A stretch of DNA of 64,000 bases from the NCBI RefSeq assembly GCF_031180885.1, contig NZ_JAPSLK010000003.1, positions 1 through 64,000 of the forward strand, given 5' to 3'. A program made the translations under genes and the position numbers. This document shows positions 8,518 through 18,000 of the stretch, piece after piece. The notes below the pieces were generated by a model. It was not told where the DNA came from. It did not search any database and saw only the letters and a list, made by a program, of their open reading frames with translations. The first letter of the stretch is position 1, and every line of letters begins with the position of its first letter. The DNA is from Saccharothrix sp. (GTDB lineage Bacteria; Actinomycetota; Actinomycetes; Mycobacteriales; Pseudonocardiaceae).

Positions 8518-8904
8518 GTGGTGCAGGAAGCATCGACCGACTACCTCAGCACGGAGGTCGCCGAAGTCGACCGCGTGGTCGTCGTGCGCTTGACCGGTGA
8601 GCTGGACATGTGCTCCGAACCCGCGCCCGAGGACGTGCTGCGCGCCCGCATCGCCGCCCGGCCGGACGCCGTGGTGCTCGACCTGCGCGAGGTGACGTTC
8701 TTCGGCTCCAACGGGATCTCGCTGCTGCTCAGCGCGGTGGAGGAGGCCCGGTCGCACGGCGTCGGCTTCGCCGTGGTGGCCGACTCGCGGCCCGTGCTGC
8801 GGCCGTTGGAGGTGACCGACATGCTCGGCGTGGTCACCGTGTTCGGCGCCGTGGACGACGCCGTGGCCTTCGTGCGCGACGTGGAGTGCGCCGTCCACCA
8901 GTAG
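8518..8904 (+). CDS. STAS-domain anti-sigma factor antagonist (second copy)
   Basis: This 128-residue STAS protein is similar in layout to its upstream neighbour: RVVVVRLTGELDMCSEP, then REVTFFGSNGISLL with the candidate phospho-serine in GSNG, and RPVLRPLEVTDML near the end. AGGAGG stands six bases before the GTG, which fixes the start at 8518. The two genes probably arose by duplication and may respond to different kinases or phosphatases. Downstream begins a degraded region. Confidence 0.9.
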   Translation: MVQEASTDYLSTEVAEVDRVVVVRLTGELDMCSEPAPEDVLRARIAARPDAVVLDLREVTFFGSNGISLLLSAVEEARSHGVGFAVVADSRPVLRPLEVTDMLGVVTVFGAVDDAVAFVRDVECAVHQ

Positions 8905-8938
8905 GAACCCGGCGGCGGTGGCGAGCGGCGGTGGTGTC

Positions 8939-9396
8939 GTGGAGGAGTTCGGGCCGTACCGCGTCGGTGAGTTGTGCTCCGCCGCGGCCTCCAAGCGCCC
9001 GCCGTCGGGTGGCGCCGACAATCGGCCCCGCTGCACGCCGAAGTCGCGCCGATCGCCCAGCCCGCGCCGATCGCCCAGGACGCGCACTTCCTCGCCCTCG
9101 TCCAAGCCCACGGCGTCCAGCGGGAGGACGGCTCGGGCAGCCGTAGGCCGAAGACCCGCCCAGCGCATTACGCGCTCTACTACCGCGACACCAGCGGTCC
9201 GATCCCCGGCGAGTTCACCACCTGCTTCGTGGCCGACGGCGTCGGACAGCTCTGGTGGGTCGACACCCTCACCACCACGACCGGTGTGCTCCGCTCGTCC
9301 ACCGCCACCACCCCCGGACGCGCTCGACGGCCTCGGCTACTGGTGGAACGGCATGATCCTCACCGACATGTCCTGCCACGAGAACACGGGCGCGAG
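8939..9396 (+). pseudogene. Degraded gene remnant beginning like a Ser/Thr kinase
   Basis: A GTG at 8939 opens a frame reading VEEFGPYRVGELC, the usual first residues of a bacterial Ser/Thr kinase, but the glycine loop and lysine that should follow are absent. Other frames downstream hold coherent protein-like pieces: YALYYRDTSGPIPGEF and VADGVGQLWWVDTL near 9175-9265, then DALDGLGYWWNGMILTD near 9318-9370. No single frame joins them. I read this as one or more genes broken by indels. A kinase catalytic-loop fragment occurs about 900 bases further on, past an intact methyltransferase. Confidence 0.5.
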
Positions 9397-9397
9397 G

Positions 9398-10141
9398 CTA
9401 CGACAAGAGCGGTTTGACGTAAGTGGTCACGTGGGATCGGGAGTCGGCGGTGAACGGGCTCCCAGACCAGTCCGCGTGCCTGCTCTCCCGCTCGAACCCC
9501 GCCAGCCGGGCCATCAGGTCCAGTTCCGCCGGCCAGATGTACCGGTGCGGGCTCCGGGCCAGGGTCGCTCGCCGGTCCTCCCCGAACCGGAAGTGGTGGG
9601 AGACCACGTGCTGGTTGAGCACGTCGTACGTGTCGAGGCCGATGTAGCCGGGTTCGTTGTGCCATACGGTCGCCTCGCGTCCCGGAGGGAGCGCGCGCAG
9701 TTCCGGCACCCACAGCTCGACCACGAACCGACCACCCGGCACCAGGTGGCGAGCCGCGTTGCGGAAGCAGTCGACCTGCTCGTCCTGCGTGAGCAGGTTG
9801 GAGATCGTGTTGTAGACCAGGTAAACCAGAGTGAACTCGCCGGGGACCACGGTGGTCGCCATGTCGCCCACCACCACCGGAACCTTCGACTCGTCGGCCT
9901 TCTCCCGCAACCTGGCGATCATGGCCGCGGACAGCTCGATCCCGGTCACCGGAACCCCGCGCTCGGCCAGTGGGATCGCGACCCGTCCGGTGCCCACGGC
10001 GAACTCCAACGCCCGACCGCCGTCGGCCAGGGTCGCCAGCCGCTCCACGGCCGGGTTCAGCACCTCGGGCGCGAACATGCCGGTGCCGGGCGTGTCGTAG
10101 TTCGCGGCGGTTTCGGCGTCCCAGATGTCCTCTTGGCGCAT
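9398..10141 (-). CDS. Class I SAM-dependent methyltransferase
   Basis: The 247-residue protein has the Rossmann-type SAM site: ALEFAVGTGRVAIPLAERG (motif I), TGIELSAAM (motif II, acidic residue at the end of strand 2), VVGDMATT, and a VYNTISNLLTQDEQ segment typical of small-molecule methyltransferases of the Methyltransf_25 group. It should move a methyl group from SAM to an unknown acceptor in the cytoplasm. The ATG at 10141 (MRQEDIWD) has AGGA at a suitable distance. It lies antisense between two plus-strand gene remnants, which suggests that it arrived by insertion or rearrangement. Confidence 0.88.
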   Translation of the reverse strand: MRQEDIWDAETAANYDTPGTGMFAPEVLNPAVERLATLADGGRALEFAVGTGRVAIPLAERGVPVTGIELSAAMIARLREKADESKVPVVVGDMATTVVPGEFTLVYLVYNTISNLLTQDEQVDCFRNAARHLVPGGRFVVELWVPELRALPPGREATVWHNEPGYIGLDTYDVLNQHVVSHHFRFGEDRRATLARSPHRYIWPAELDLMARLAGFERESRHADWSGSPFTADSRSHVTTYVKPLLS

Positions 10142-10245
10142 GGCCCGATCCTGCTGCGGCCCGGACCGCGGCGTCCAACGGTTATCGGCACCGGGCGTGA
10201 CCGCAACCGGACACCGCCGGGACGCCCGGGTGCGATGATCACTAA

Positions 10246-10665
10246 CGTTCCGCCCGCGATCCACGCCTGCGGGCTGGTCCACCGCGACCTCACGCCGGCC
10301 AACGTCCTGCTCGCCGACGACGGCCCGCGCGTGATCGACTTCGGCATCGCCCACGCCGTCGACCCGTCCGCCTACCAGGCGACCGCGATCCAACCGCCCC
10401 AGCCGCGCGTGCCCACGTCCGTCCTGCCCCCGCCGCCGCAGAAGGCGACCTGGGCTGCATCTGCCCGCAGGAGGGCCGCGGGTCGGAGCCGTGCGACACC
10501 TCCGACGAGGGCAAGCTGTACGGGTGGACGGGGTGGCGGCACCGCTGCATCGTCAACACGGTCGCGACCTACGTGGACATCCACAACAACCCCGGCGACG
10601 TCGAGGTGCTGAAGGTCGCGTCCGAGGCCGGTCTGGACAGCGCCGGCCCCCAGAACTGCCGATGA
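10246..10665 (+). pseudogene. Truncated, frameshifted Ser/Thr kinase remnant with Cys-containing tail
   Basis: The frame from 10246 encodes the kinase catalytic loop and DFG region only (GLVHRDLTPANVLLADDG, then VIDFGIAHAVD) and runs into a proline-rich linker. The N-lobe is absent. At about 10440 the coding sense shifts frame and continues as GDLGCICPQEG, YGWTGWRHRC, TVATYVDIHNNPGDVEV and ends QNCR at the TGA of 10663. The tail has several cysteines, as in an extracellular sensor domain. Missing N-lobe and frameshift make it non-functional. Its last codons form the first unit of the tandem repeat that follows. Confidence 0.5.
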
Positions 10666-10772
10666 CGCTGAACTGCCGATGACGCTGAACTGCCGATGAC
10701 GCTGAACTGCCGATGACGCTGAACTGCCGATGACGCTGAACTGCCGATGACGCTGAACTGCCGGTGACGCAG
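10654..10772. repeat. 17-bp minisatellite, six perfect copies plus one degenerate
   Basis: The unit AACTGCCGATGACGCTG starts at 10654, 10671, 10688, 10705, 10722 and 10739 without a mismatch, and a variant copy begins at 10756. Related but irregular sequence continues to about 10810. The first copy overlaps the stop codon of the kinase remnant, so the array appears to have grown from that gene end. It lies just downstream of the sigma-factor gene stop at 10813 on the other strand. Confidence 0.95.
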
Positions 10773-10812
10773 GACTGCCGCTGGGCGGCAGGACTGCCGC
10801 TGACCTGCGGAG

Positions 10813-11334
10813 CTACCGCTGATCGGGCAGGGTGGCGAGGGCGCGCGCGATCCGGGTGCGCACGGTGGACTCCCGCCACCCCAGGTGGGCGGCGATCTCG
10901 TGGTCGGGCAGGCCCGCGTAGTACCGCAGCACCACCGCCGCCCGCTGCTTGCGCGGCAGCACGGCCAGCCGGTGCACGGCGTCCGGGCCGGTCCGGGCGG
11001 TGAACAGGCGTCGCCACGACAGGTACTCCGCGACGACCAGGCCGCGGACGCGGGCGTGCGGCGCGGCCGAGATCCGGTCCCACCGGACGTAGGCCCGGCA
11101 CAGGGCGTCGCGCACCAGGTCCTCGGCGAGCCGCGACCGGCCGGTCAGGGCCGTGGCGAACCGCACCAGCGCCGCCGACTGGCTGGTCACGTACTGCGCG
11201 AACTCCCGCTGGGCGAACTCCCGCTGGGCGAACTCCCGCTGGGCGAACTCCCGCTGGGCGAACTCCGTCTGCGCCGACTCCCTGTGGGCGAACTCCATAC
11301 CCCGGAAACGGCGCAGCGACCCGATTTGCTGCAC
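10813..11334 (-). CDS. ECF sigma factor (SigE-like group) with N-terminal FAQRE repeats
   Basis: The 173-residue protein contains sigma region 2 (LVRFATALTGRSRLAEDLV, AYVRWDRI) and region 4 (LAVLPRKQRAAVVLRYYAGL, HEIAAHLGWRESTVRTRIAR), typical of the small SigE/SigL-type ECF factors of actinomycetes. Before region 2 lies an unusual run of five-residue units (EFAQR repeated four times plus variants). Family members normally begin only a few residues before region 2, so this arm is extra. Neither candidate start (11334 or 11298) has a strong ribosome site, so the N-terminus is uncertain. It follows the GH3 gene by 16 bases and may be cotranscribed with it. Confidence 0.83.
   Translation of the reverse strand: MQQIGSLRRFRGMEFAHRESAQTEFAQREFAQREFAQREFAQREFAQYVTSQSAALVRFATALTGRSRLAEDLVRDALCRAYVRWDRISAAPHARVRGLVVAEYLSWRRLFTARTGPDAVHRLAVLPRKQRAAVVLRYYAGLPDHEIAAHLGWRESTVRTRIARALATLPDQR
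11198..11302. repeat. 15-bp in-frame tandem repeat inside the sigma-factor gene
   Basis: The unit GCGAACTCCCGCTGG occurs four times exactly from 11198, and diverged copies continue to about 11302. The period of 15 keeps the reading frame and encodes the EFAQR pentapeptides. The exact copies suggest recent slippage. Confidence 0.9.
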
Positions 11335-11350
11335 GCGGTACGCAGAAAAG

Positions 11351-12550
11351 TCAGCACGCGCCCTTCATGGCCAGCACGCGCCGCGCGGCCTCGTCGACCC
11401 GCGCGGCGGGCAGGGTTCCCGATGCCGCCGACGCTTCCAGGTGGTCCAGGACCTCGCCGGTCCGGCCGCCGGTGGACCACAGCGCGATGTCCGCGCCCGC
11501 CGCCAGGGCCAGCCGGACGGCTTCGGGCAGGTCCACCCGGTCGGTGACCGCGCGCATGGCGCCCAGGTCGTCGGTCATCGCCGGTCCGCCGAACCGGTAC
11601 TCGCCGCGCAGCAGCCCGTAGGCCTCGGGGCTCAGCGTCGCCGGGAGCCCGCCGGTCAGACCGGGGACGTCGATGTGCCCGAGCATCACCACGACCGGTC
11701 CGTAGCGGCCGATGTCGCGGTAGGGCAGGAGGTCGGCCTGGCGCAGGGCGTCCAGCGGCGGGGAGGTCACCGCGCCCTGGTGGGAGTCGCCGCTGGCGTT
11801 GCCGTGGCCGGGGAAGTGCTTGAGGACGGGGGTCGTGCCCGCGTCCCGCAGGCCCTCGGCGAAGGCCTGGGCGTAGGTCGCGGCGGTGGCCGGGTCGGGG
11901 CTGAACGACCGGTCGCCGATGACGGCGTCGTCCGGCTGGGCGCTGATGTCGAGCACGGGCGCGAGGTCCATCGTCACGCCCCGGTTGCGCAGGGCCGTCG
12001 ACCGGTCCCGGGCCAGCGCGCGGACCTGCTCGGGGGACATGTCCTGGGCCATCCGGCGGGCGCTGGGCATGTCCCCGTCGAGCATCTCGACCCGCTGGAC
12101 CCGCCCGCCCTCGTCGTCCACGGCGACCACGAGCGGCAGGGTGGCGGCGGCCCGGACGACGTCCAGTCCGCCGGTGAGCAGGCCGGTGGCGTCGCCGCCG
12201 ATGAAGATCGCCCCGACCTGCTCGGCCCGGACCACGTTGAGCGCGTCCTCGCTGCCGCGCGGGTCGACGCCGACCATCAGCAGCTGGGCGAGCTTGTGCC
12301 GGAGGGTGAGCGAGGCGGCCTTCACCGTGCACGGGTCCGGCGGCGGGGTCGTGGTCGTGGTGGTGGTCGTCGTGGTGGCTTCGGCCGTTGTGGTGGTGGG
12401 CGCGGCCTGGGGCCGGCCGGGCACGACGTCCTGCGCGCCGACAACGGTCAGCAGGGCGGCCAGGACGGCCCCGACGGCCGCGAAGACCAGCAGTACCCTG
12501 GTCACGGCCGCGGGGCCGCCGTGACGCCCGTTCGGCAACTGGTCCGGCAC
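11351..12550 (-). CDS. Exported glycoside hydrolase family 3 enzyme (beta-N-acetylhexosaminidase type)
   Basis: The 399-residue protein has an N-terminal membrane segment or signal anchor (about 18-40), then a threonine-rich linker with a TTTTTTTTTT run, then a GH3 catalytic domain. The domain shows KLAQLLMVGVD at the start, DEGGRVQR, the KHFPGHG motif that marks NagZ-type GH3 enzymes with its His-containing loop, and TDDLGAM carrying the nucleophile aspartate. Such enzymes remove beta-linked N-acetylglucosamine from cell-wall or chitin fragments. The linker suggests action outside the cell, unlike the cytoplasmic NagZ of Gram-negatives. Substrate is inferred from the family. Confidence 0.93.
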   Translation of the reverse strand: MPDQLPNGRHGGPAAVTRVLLVFAAVGAVLAALLTVVGAQDVVPGRPQAAPTTTTAEATTTTTTTTTTPPPDPCTVKAASLTLRHKLAQLLMVGVDPRGSEDALNVVRAEQVGAIFIGGDATGLLTGGLDVVRAAATLPLVVAVDDEGGRVQRVEMLDGDMPSARRMAQDMSPEQVRALARDRSTALRNRGVTMDLAPVLDISAQPDDAVIGDRSFSPDPATAATYAQAFAEGLRDAGTTPVLKHFPGHGNASGDSHQGAVTSPPLDALRQADLLPYRDIGRYGPVVVMLGHIDVPGLTGGLPATLSPEAYGLLRGEYRFGGPAMTDDLGAMRAVTDRVDLPEAVRLALAAGADIALWSTGGRTGEVLDHLEASAASGTLPAARVDEAARRVLAMKGAC

Positions 12551-12593
12551 CCACCCAACCTACGTCACCTGGCGGGTGTCCGCCCTACGTGCG

Positions 12594-14234
12594 CTACCGG
12601 CCGGCGCAGGTGGGTGCGAGGCCCGTGCCGGTGCCCGTGCCCTGGAAACCGAACTCGGTCGACTGGCCGGCCGCGAGCGACCCGTTGAACGAGACGTTGG
12701 TGAACTCCACCGTCCCGCTGTTGCCGCTCCGGTTGGTGTTCCAGGCGTTGGTCACCGAGGAGCCCTGCGGCAGGGTCGCCGTCACCGCCCACCCCGCGAT
12801 GGGCGACGAGCCCGCCGTCACCCGGACGGTTGCGACGAACCCGCCGGTCCACTGGTTGACCGACACCGACGCCGAGCAGCCACCGGGCGGGGTCGACGTG
12901 GTGGTGGTCGGCGTCGTCGTGGTGGTCGTCGTCGTGGTTGTCGCGGACGTGGTTGTCGCGGACGTGGTGGTCGTGGACGTGGTCGGGCCGTCGGTCAGGG
13001 TGGGCGTCTGCCAGTCCTTCCACTCCGCGAGCGACCCGGCCTTGCGGCTGGAGATCCGGAACGTGCCCGTCGTCCCGCCGCTCTTGACCAGGAACTTCTG
13101 GATGTTCTGCTGCAACGGTGCCCGCCACTCCGACCGCGCGGCGCAGTGCGCGCCGTCCTGGACGTCCGACCAGTAGCTGATGTTCTCCCCGACGCCCAGC
13201 GCCTTGTAGACCTCGGCCCCGGCGAGCGCCGCGACGCTGCCCGACCGCGCGCCCAACCAGTCGACGTGCGGGTTCTCCATGATGAACAGCCCGCGCGGCG
13301 CGATCATGCCGATCACCTGGTGGGTGTCGACCGGGAGCGTGTTCGGGTTGCCGGTGAACGGGCTGAACGCGTCACCCAGCCACGGCTGCTCGCCGTAGGC
13401 GCTGCTCAACGGCTGCGCGCCGCTCTCACCCGGGATGGCCCGCAACGCCGGCACCCCGGCACTGCCCGACTCGACCGGCATGGTCAGCGCGATCCGCTGG
13501 TCGAACGCCCCGATCGCGAACGCCGCCTTGCCGTACCGCGAGCACCCCGTCACGCCGGTCGCGTCCGCCTTGAGCACCGTGCCGCCGGACTGCTCGACCA
13601 CGTCGATGATCCGGCTCACGCCCCACGCCCACGCCGCCAGCAGACCGGTGCTGCTGGACGAGCCGTAGATGGTGTAGAACGCGCCCTGCTTGTTGCTGCG
13701 CGGCGTGCCTTCGCGGCCGACGGCCAGCGGGTCGTAGTTGATCACCGCGGCGCCCGCGGCCTTGATCGTGGCGGTGTCCGCACCCAGCCCGCCCACGACC
13801 ACGACAGCGGGGAAGGGACCGGTGCCGCTCGGGAGCTCGACGCGCGCGGAGAAGCTCGCGGTGCGGCCGTTGTGGGAGACGTTGACGGAGATGTTGGTGT
13901 TGGACACCGATCCCGTGACGGTGGCGGGCTTTCCGGGCTTGTCGCCGTAGACGTACCGCTCGGCCAGTTCGCGGGTCTGGGCGCGGTGGCAGCGCCAGTC
14001 GGCTTTGCTGGAGATCCGTGTCCCGTCGAGGCGTTTGAACGGGTCGGGCAACTTCGCGTTGGTCTGCAACGAGCCCGGCGTGCTCACCGGACAATCCGCA
14101 CCATCGTCCTCAACAGCCGCCGCGACCGCATTGGTGTTTGCGACCGCCGTGAGGGCGCCGGCGAGCGCGAGGACGGACACCGCCAGCAGGACGAGCATTG
14201 ACCGCGCCTTCGTGTGGCGAGGGTTGGTGGACAC
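12594..14234 (-). CDS. Secreted CE15-type glucuronoyl esterase with C-terminal CBM2
   Basis: The 546-residue product has a signal peptide (SMLVLLAVSVLALAGAL), an alpha/beta-hydrolase domain and a C-terminal CBM2 module joined by a Ser/Thr/Pro linker. The catalytic serine lies in VTGCSRYGKAAF, the GCSRxGK motif of carbohydrate esterase family 15; a histidine candidate is in QDGAHCAAR. CE15 enzymes cut the ester between lignin alcohols and glucuronic acid on xylan. The CBM2 (NQWTGGF, AGWAVT, NAWNTNRSG) would hold it on plant cell wall. The start is set at GTG 14234 because AGAAGGGG ends seven bases upstream; GTG 14237 is equally possible. Confidence 0.88.
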   Translation of the reverse strand: MSTNPRHTKARSMLVLLAVSVLALAGALTAVANTNAVAAAVEDDGADCPVSTPGSLQTNAKLPDPFKRLDGTRISSKADWRCHRAQTRELAERYVYGDKPGKPATVTGSVSNTNISVNVSHNGRTASFSARVELPSGTGPFPAVVVVGGLGADTATIKAAGAAVINYDPLAVGREGTPRSNKQGAFYTIYGSSSSTGLLAAWAWGVSRIIDVVEQSGGTVLKADATGVTGCSRYGKAAFAIGAFDQRIALTMPVESGSAGVPALRAIPGESGAQPLSSAYGEQPWLGDAFSPFTGNPNTLPVDTHQVIGMIAPRGLFIMENPHVDWLGARSGSVAALAGAEVYKALGVGENISYWSDVQDGAHCAARSEWRAPLQQNIQKFLVKSGGTTGTFRISSRKAGSLAEWKDWQTPTLTDGPTTSTTTTSATTTSATTTTTTTTTTPTTTTSTPPGGCSASVSVNQWTGGFVATVRVTAGSSPIAGWAVTATLPQGSSVTNAWNTNRSGNSGTVEFTNVSFNGSLAAGQSTEFGFQGTGTGTGLAPTCAGR

Positions 14235-14353
14235 CACAGCACCCCTTCTGGATGATCGAGTGGCGGTGGCTCCTAAAGTTTCGAGTTGAGGATCGAAACA
14301 TGTCAAGAACGTCCCGTTTGGCCCGTCTCACCTGGTGTGATGTGATCACGCGC

Positions 14354-15037
14354 ATGACCGACTGGTCCCAGCTGACCCACGCCTACGGCACCGCCGAGGA
14401 CATCCCCGCCCTCCTGGACCGCCTCGCCACCGACCCCGACGACGCCGGGTGGAGCGACCTGTGGTCCGCCTTGTGCCACCAGGGCACGACGTATCCGGCC
14501 AGTTATGCGGCACTTCCCCGGCTGGCGGACTTGGCGGGGCGGCCCGAACCGATCTACGCGGGCCAGGCGGTGGCGTTGGCCGGCGCGATCGTCGCCGACT
14601 TCGAGGAAGCGCTGACGGAGCACGCCGAGGCCGTGGAACGGTTGCGGCACAAGGCGATCGAGCTGCTGCCTTCGGCGGACGAGGAGACTTACGCGTATTT
14701 GCTGGAGGCGCTGCTGGCCTTCGAGGGCTCGGCGCGGTGGCAGGACGTGCTGGCGTGGGGCGTGGCGGCGGAGGAGTACGAGGTCGAGTGCGGGAGTTGC
14801 AGCGCCAACCTCGTGATTTCGGTGGTGGACGGGACGTGCACCGAGGAGGGTGGCGAGTCGACTCCCGCCCGACCGGCCGATCCGCTGGAGTTGGAGGGCG
14901 TTGAGCGGCGGGCGCACGATCTCGCGAGCGGACACGGGAACCCGCGTGTGGCGCGCGTTCTGCTGCACCTGTTCGGCCGGGCGACTTGTCCGGCGTGCAA
15001 TGCGGACTTCGCGGTCGCGGAACGCGTTCTCGGCTGA
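14354..15037 (+). CDS. Conserved hypothetical protein with two CxxC pairs
   Basis: The 227-residue protein opens MTDWSQLTHAYGTAEDIP and is mostly helical, with TTYPASYAALPRLADLAG resembling HEAT-like actinomycete proteins of unknown role. The second half has CGSC and CPAC, which could form a zinc site. No signal peptide or membrane segment is seen. ATG 14354 matches the usual start of such proteins; no ribosome site is visible, so translation may be leaderless, and ATG 14300 is an alternative. It converges on the giant RTX gene with a hairpin between. Confidence 0.72.
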   Translation: MTDWSQLTHAYGTAEDIPALLDRLATDPDDAGWSDLWSALCHQGTTYPASYAALPRLADLAGRPEPIYAGQAVALAGAIVADFEEALTEHAEAVERLRHKAIELLPSADEETYAYLLEALLAFEGSARWQDVLAWGVAAEEYEVECGSCSANLVISVVDGTCTEEGGESTPARPADPLELEGVERRAHDLASGHGNPRVARVLLHLFGRATCPACNADFAVAERVLG

Positions 15038-15042
15038 AACGC

Positions 15043-15078
15043 GGCTCGGCCGCCCCACCGGAGTGGGGCGGCCGAGCC
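15043..15078. terminator. Bidirectional terminator hairpin
   Basis: A perfect 16-base stem (15043-15058 with 15063-15078) with a 4-base loop lies between the stops of two convergent genes at 15037 and 15089. It can end transcription from either side. Confidence 0.88.
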
Positions 15079-15088
15079 GTCCAGGAGA

Positions 15089-18000
15089 TCAGTCGGTGCA
15101 GGAGACCGGGTCGTCGAAGTGGCCCGGGGTGGTCGGGTAGGCCTGGCCGGTGCCGTGGGCGTTGTTGTCGGCCGGGTACACCAAGGCCAGTTCGCGGAAC
15201 GCTGACGTGCCCGGTGTGGTGGCGTCGGACACGACCTGGCCCGCGCCCGTGCCCCACGCCAGTTTCTGGAGGAAGGTCTCCATCCCGGGGCTCCGCTGGC
15301 GGATGTCGTTGTACCCGCCATAAGCCGCGTTGCAGTGCGTGTACAGGTTGTACGCGCCCGACCAGTCGATGAGGCGGTCGCCCGGGTTGGGGCCGTTGCC
15401 GGACACGTCGCCCTGGAGGACGTCGCGGTCCCAGCCGCCGTAGAGCCAGTCCGTGCCCTGGTGGTGTTGGTTGTCCGCCAAGGAAGCGGGGTCGGCGGTG
15501 TCGTTGGCCTTCTCGGTCATCTCGAACCAGCTGCACGGGTCGACGAAACCGCTGCCCAGGGACCCGGGCCACGGACCCGTCGCGCAGCCGGCCGGGTAGG
15601 TGCCGCGCGGGTTGAAGTCGATCACGTCCGAGCCGATCGCGCCGGCCTGGGACGCGGCGGACGTGCCGCCGACGCCGCCGAAGACGTGGTCGACGTACCG
15701 GTCGTCGGTGCCCCGCGCGTCCGGGTTGAACGTGCCGTTCACCAGGCAGTCCGGGGTGGGTGCCGCCGGGTCGCAGCCCTTGCCGCCCCACAGGACGTCC
15801 GCGCCGTCGCCGCCGAACACCTGGTCGCCGCCGCTGTCGCCGTTGGCCAGGTCGTCGCCGAAGCCGGTGTGGATGTTGTCCGCGCCGTTCCCGCCCCGGA
15901 TCCGGTCGTCGCCGCCCTCCGCGATGCCGTTGTGCGGCATGGCGGCCGACGACGAACCGCCGATGAACTGGTCGCCGTCCACGTCGTGCAGCAGGTCGAC
16001 GCGCCGGTCGTAGGCACCCGGCCGGAACCCGGTGTAGGACTCCTGCGGCACCGAACTCATCGACGTCGTGAAGCCGCGCGCGGCCACGTCGTCCGGGTTG
16101 AGCCGCTCGTTCACCACGCCGCCGCGGTCGCCGAGCATGGCGTCCTCGCCGTCGTTGCCGAACATGGTGTCGTTGCCCAACTCGCCGTACATGTCGTCGT
16201 CGCCGGTGGACCCGGTCATGGTGTCGTTGCCGTCCTGGCCCCACATCCCGTCGTTGCCGTCGTCGCCGAACATGGTGTCGTCGCCGAAAGCGCCCACGGG
16301 CTCGCACGTGGCCTGCGCGGTGGTGCAGAACCGGGTGGCCGGTCCGGGCAGGTCCGGGTCGTGCGTGCGGGACACGGTCGCGTTGTCCGGCACCAGACCG
16401 GCCGCGTACCGCTCGGTGTAGACCTTCTCCTTCATCGAACCCGGCTGACCCTCGACAGTTCGGACCAGGGAGCCGTTGTCGCCGAGTTGCACGTCGTCCG
16501 CGCCGTTGCCCTCGAAGGCGTCACCGCCGTCGCGGAACCCGGCCGCCGCGCTGCCGCCGATCATGTCGTCCTGGCCGTGTGACGGGTCGTTGCCGTCCAG
16601 GTCGGGCGAAGGTGCACCCGGCCAGCCCGGGTCGGCCAGTGGCACGACCGTGGTCTCCGACGAAGGCTCGCCCAGGCCGAGGTCGCCGCGCAGCACGTCC
16701 GCGCCGCCGTTGCCCTCGATGTAGTCGGCCTGGCCGCCGCCGGACAGGAAGTCACCGCCGTCCTGGCCCCACAGCACGTCCACGCCCGACCCGCCGGACA
16801 TCCGGTCGTCGCCGAACCGGTCGGCCGGGGGCGCCGGCGCGAGGTCGTACTCGACCACGACCCGGCCGGTGATCGGGTTGCCGCCGGTCGCGGCCAGCCG
16901 CTGGGTCGCCCGGGTCGGGGTCTCGCCGGCGGCGGGCCGGTTCACGACGCCGTTGTCGCCGATGCCGATGTCGTCGCCGTTGCCGCCGAACACCGCGTCG
17001 GCCGCGTCGGTCTGCCCCGAGGACCCGGTCAACGGCGTGCTGCTGCCGCCCACTAGGTCGTCGTTGCCGTCGTTGCCCTCGATCCAGTCGACGCCCTGGT
17101 CGCCCTCGACGTAGTCGTCGGCCGCATTGCCCTTCAGGCGGTCGGGACCGCCCTGGCCGAGCAGCACGTCGGTGGCGTCGTCGCCCCACACCTCGTCCGC
17201 GCCGGACGAGTCGGCGTGCGGGGTCAGGCCCAGGTCCAGCAGCACGATCCCGCGCGGGGTCATGCCGCGTTCCTGCGTCAGCCGCGACGGCGGACCGGTG
17301 CGCAGCAGCGATCCGTTGTCGCCGAGAGCGACGTCCTGGCCGTTGTTGCCGTGGATGGTGTCGCCGACGTCGGGTTGTCCGACGCCCGCGGCTTCCTCGG
17401 TGGACGAGCCGCCGACCAGGTCGTCCTGGCCCTCGTTGCCCGAGACGGTGTCGCCACCGGGGCCGCCCTCGGCGTAGTCGTCGGCGTCGTCGCCGGTCAC
17501 GGTGTCCGCGCCGCCTTGGGCCAGCAGCACGTCCTGCTCGGTGCCGCCGCTGATCAGGTCGTCACCGGACGTCCCCGCGGTGGGGGAGTAGCCCAGGTCG
17601 AGCAGCGTGATCTTGTGCTGCTTGGCGAAACCACGACCCAGAGTGATCGGAGAGGGCTCGCCCAGCGTCAGGACCGCGTTGTCGCCGGTCACGACGTCGG
17701 GGCCGGAGTCGCCGAACAGCTTGTCGCCGGCGTCCGGCCGGCCCGCCTGGTGACCGTCCACAGTGGACGCCACCTGCGAAGAACCGCCGACCACCCGGTC
17801 CTCGCCGCCGTCGCCGTGGACGACGTCGTCGGCGTTGTTGCCCTCCAGGTGGTCGTCGTTCGCACCGCCGGACACCTCGTCGTGCGCCAGACCGCCGAAC
17901 GCCCGGTCGTCCGCGTCGCCGCCGAACACGAAGTCCGGACCGCCGGCCGCCGCGTTCGCGCCGTCGAGGTCGAACGGTCCACCGGTGCCGACCGGCCCGT

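Noticed and set aside
10654-11302. The two tandem arrays as a possible CRISPR
   Set aside because: Units are 17 and 15 bp and directly contiguous, with no unique spacers and no cas genes.
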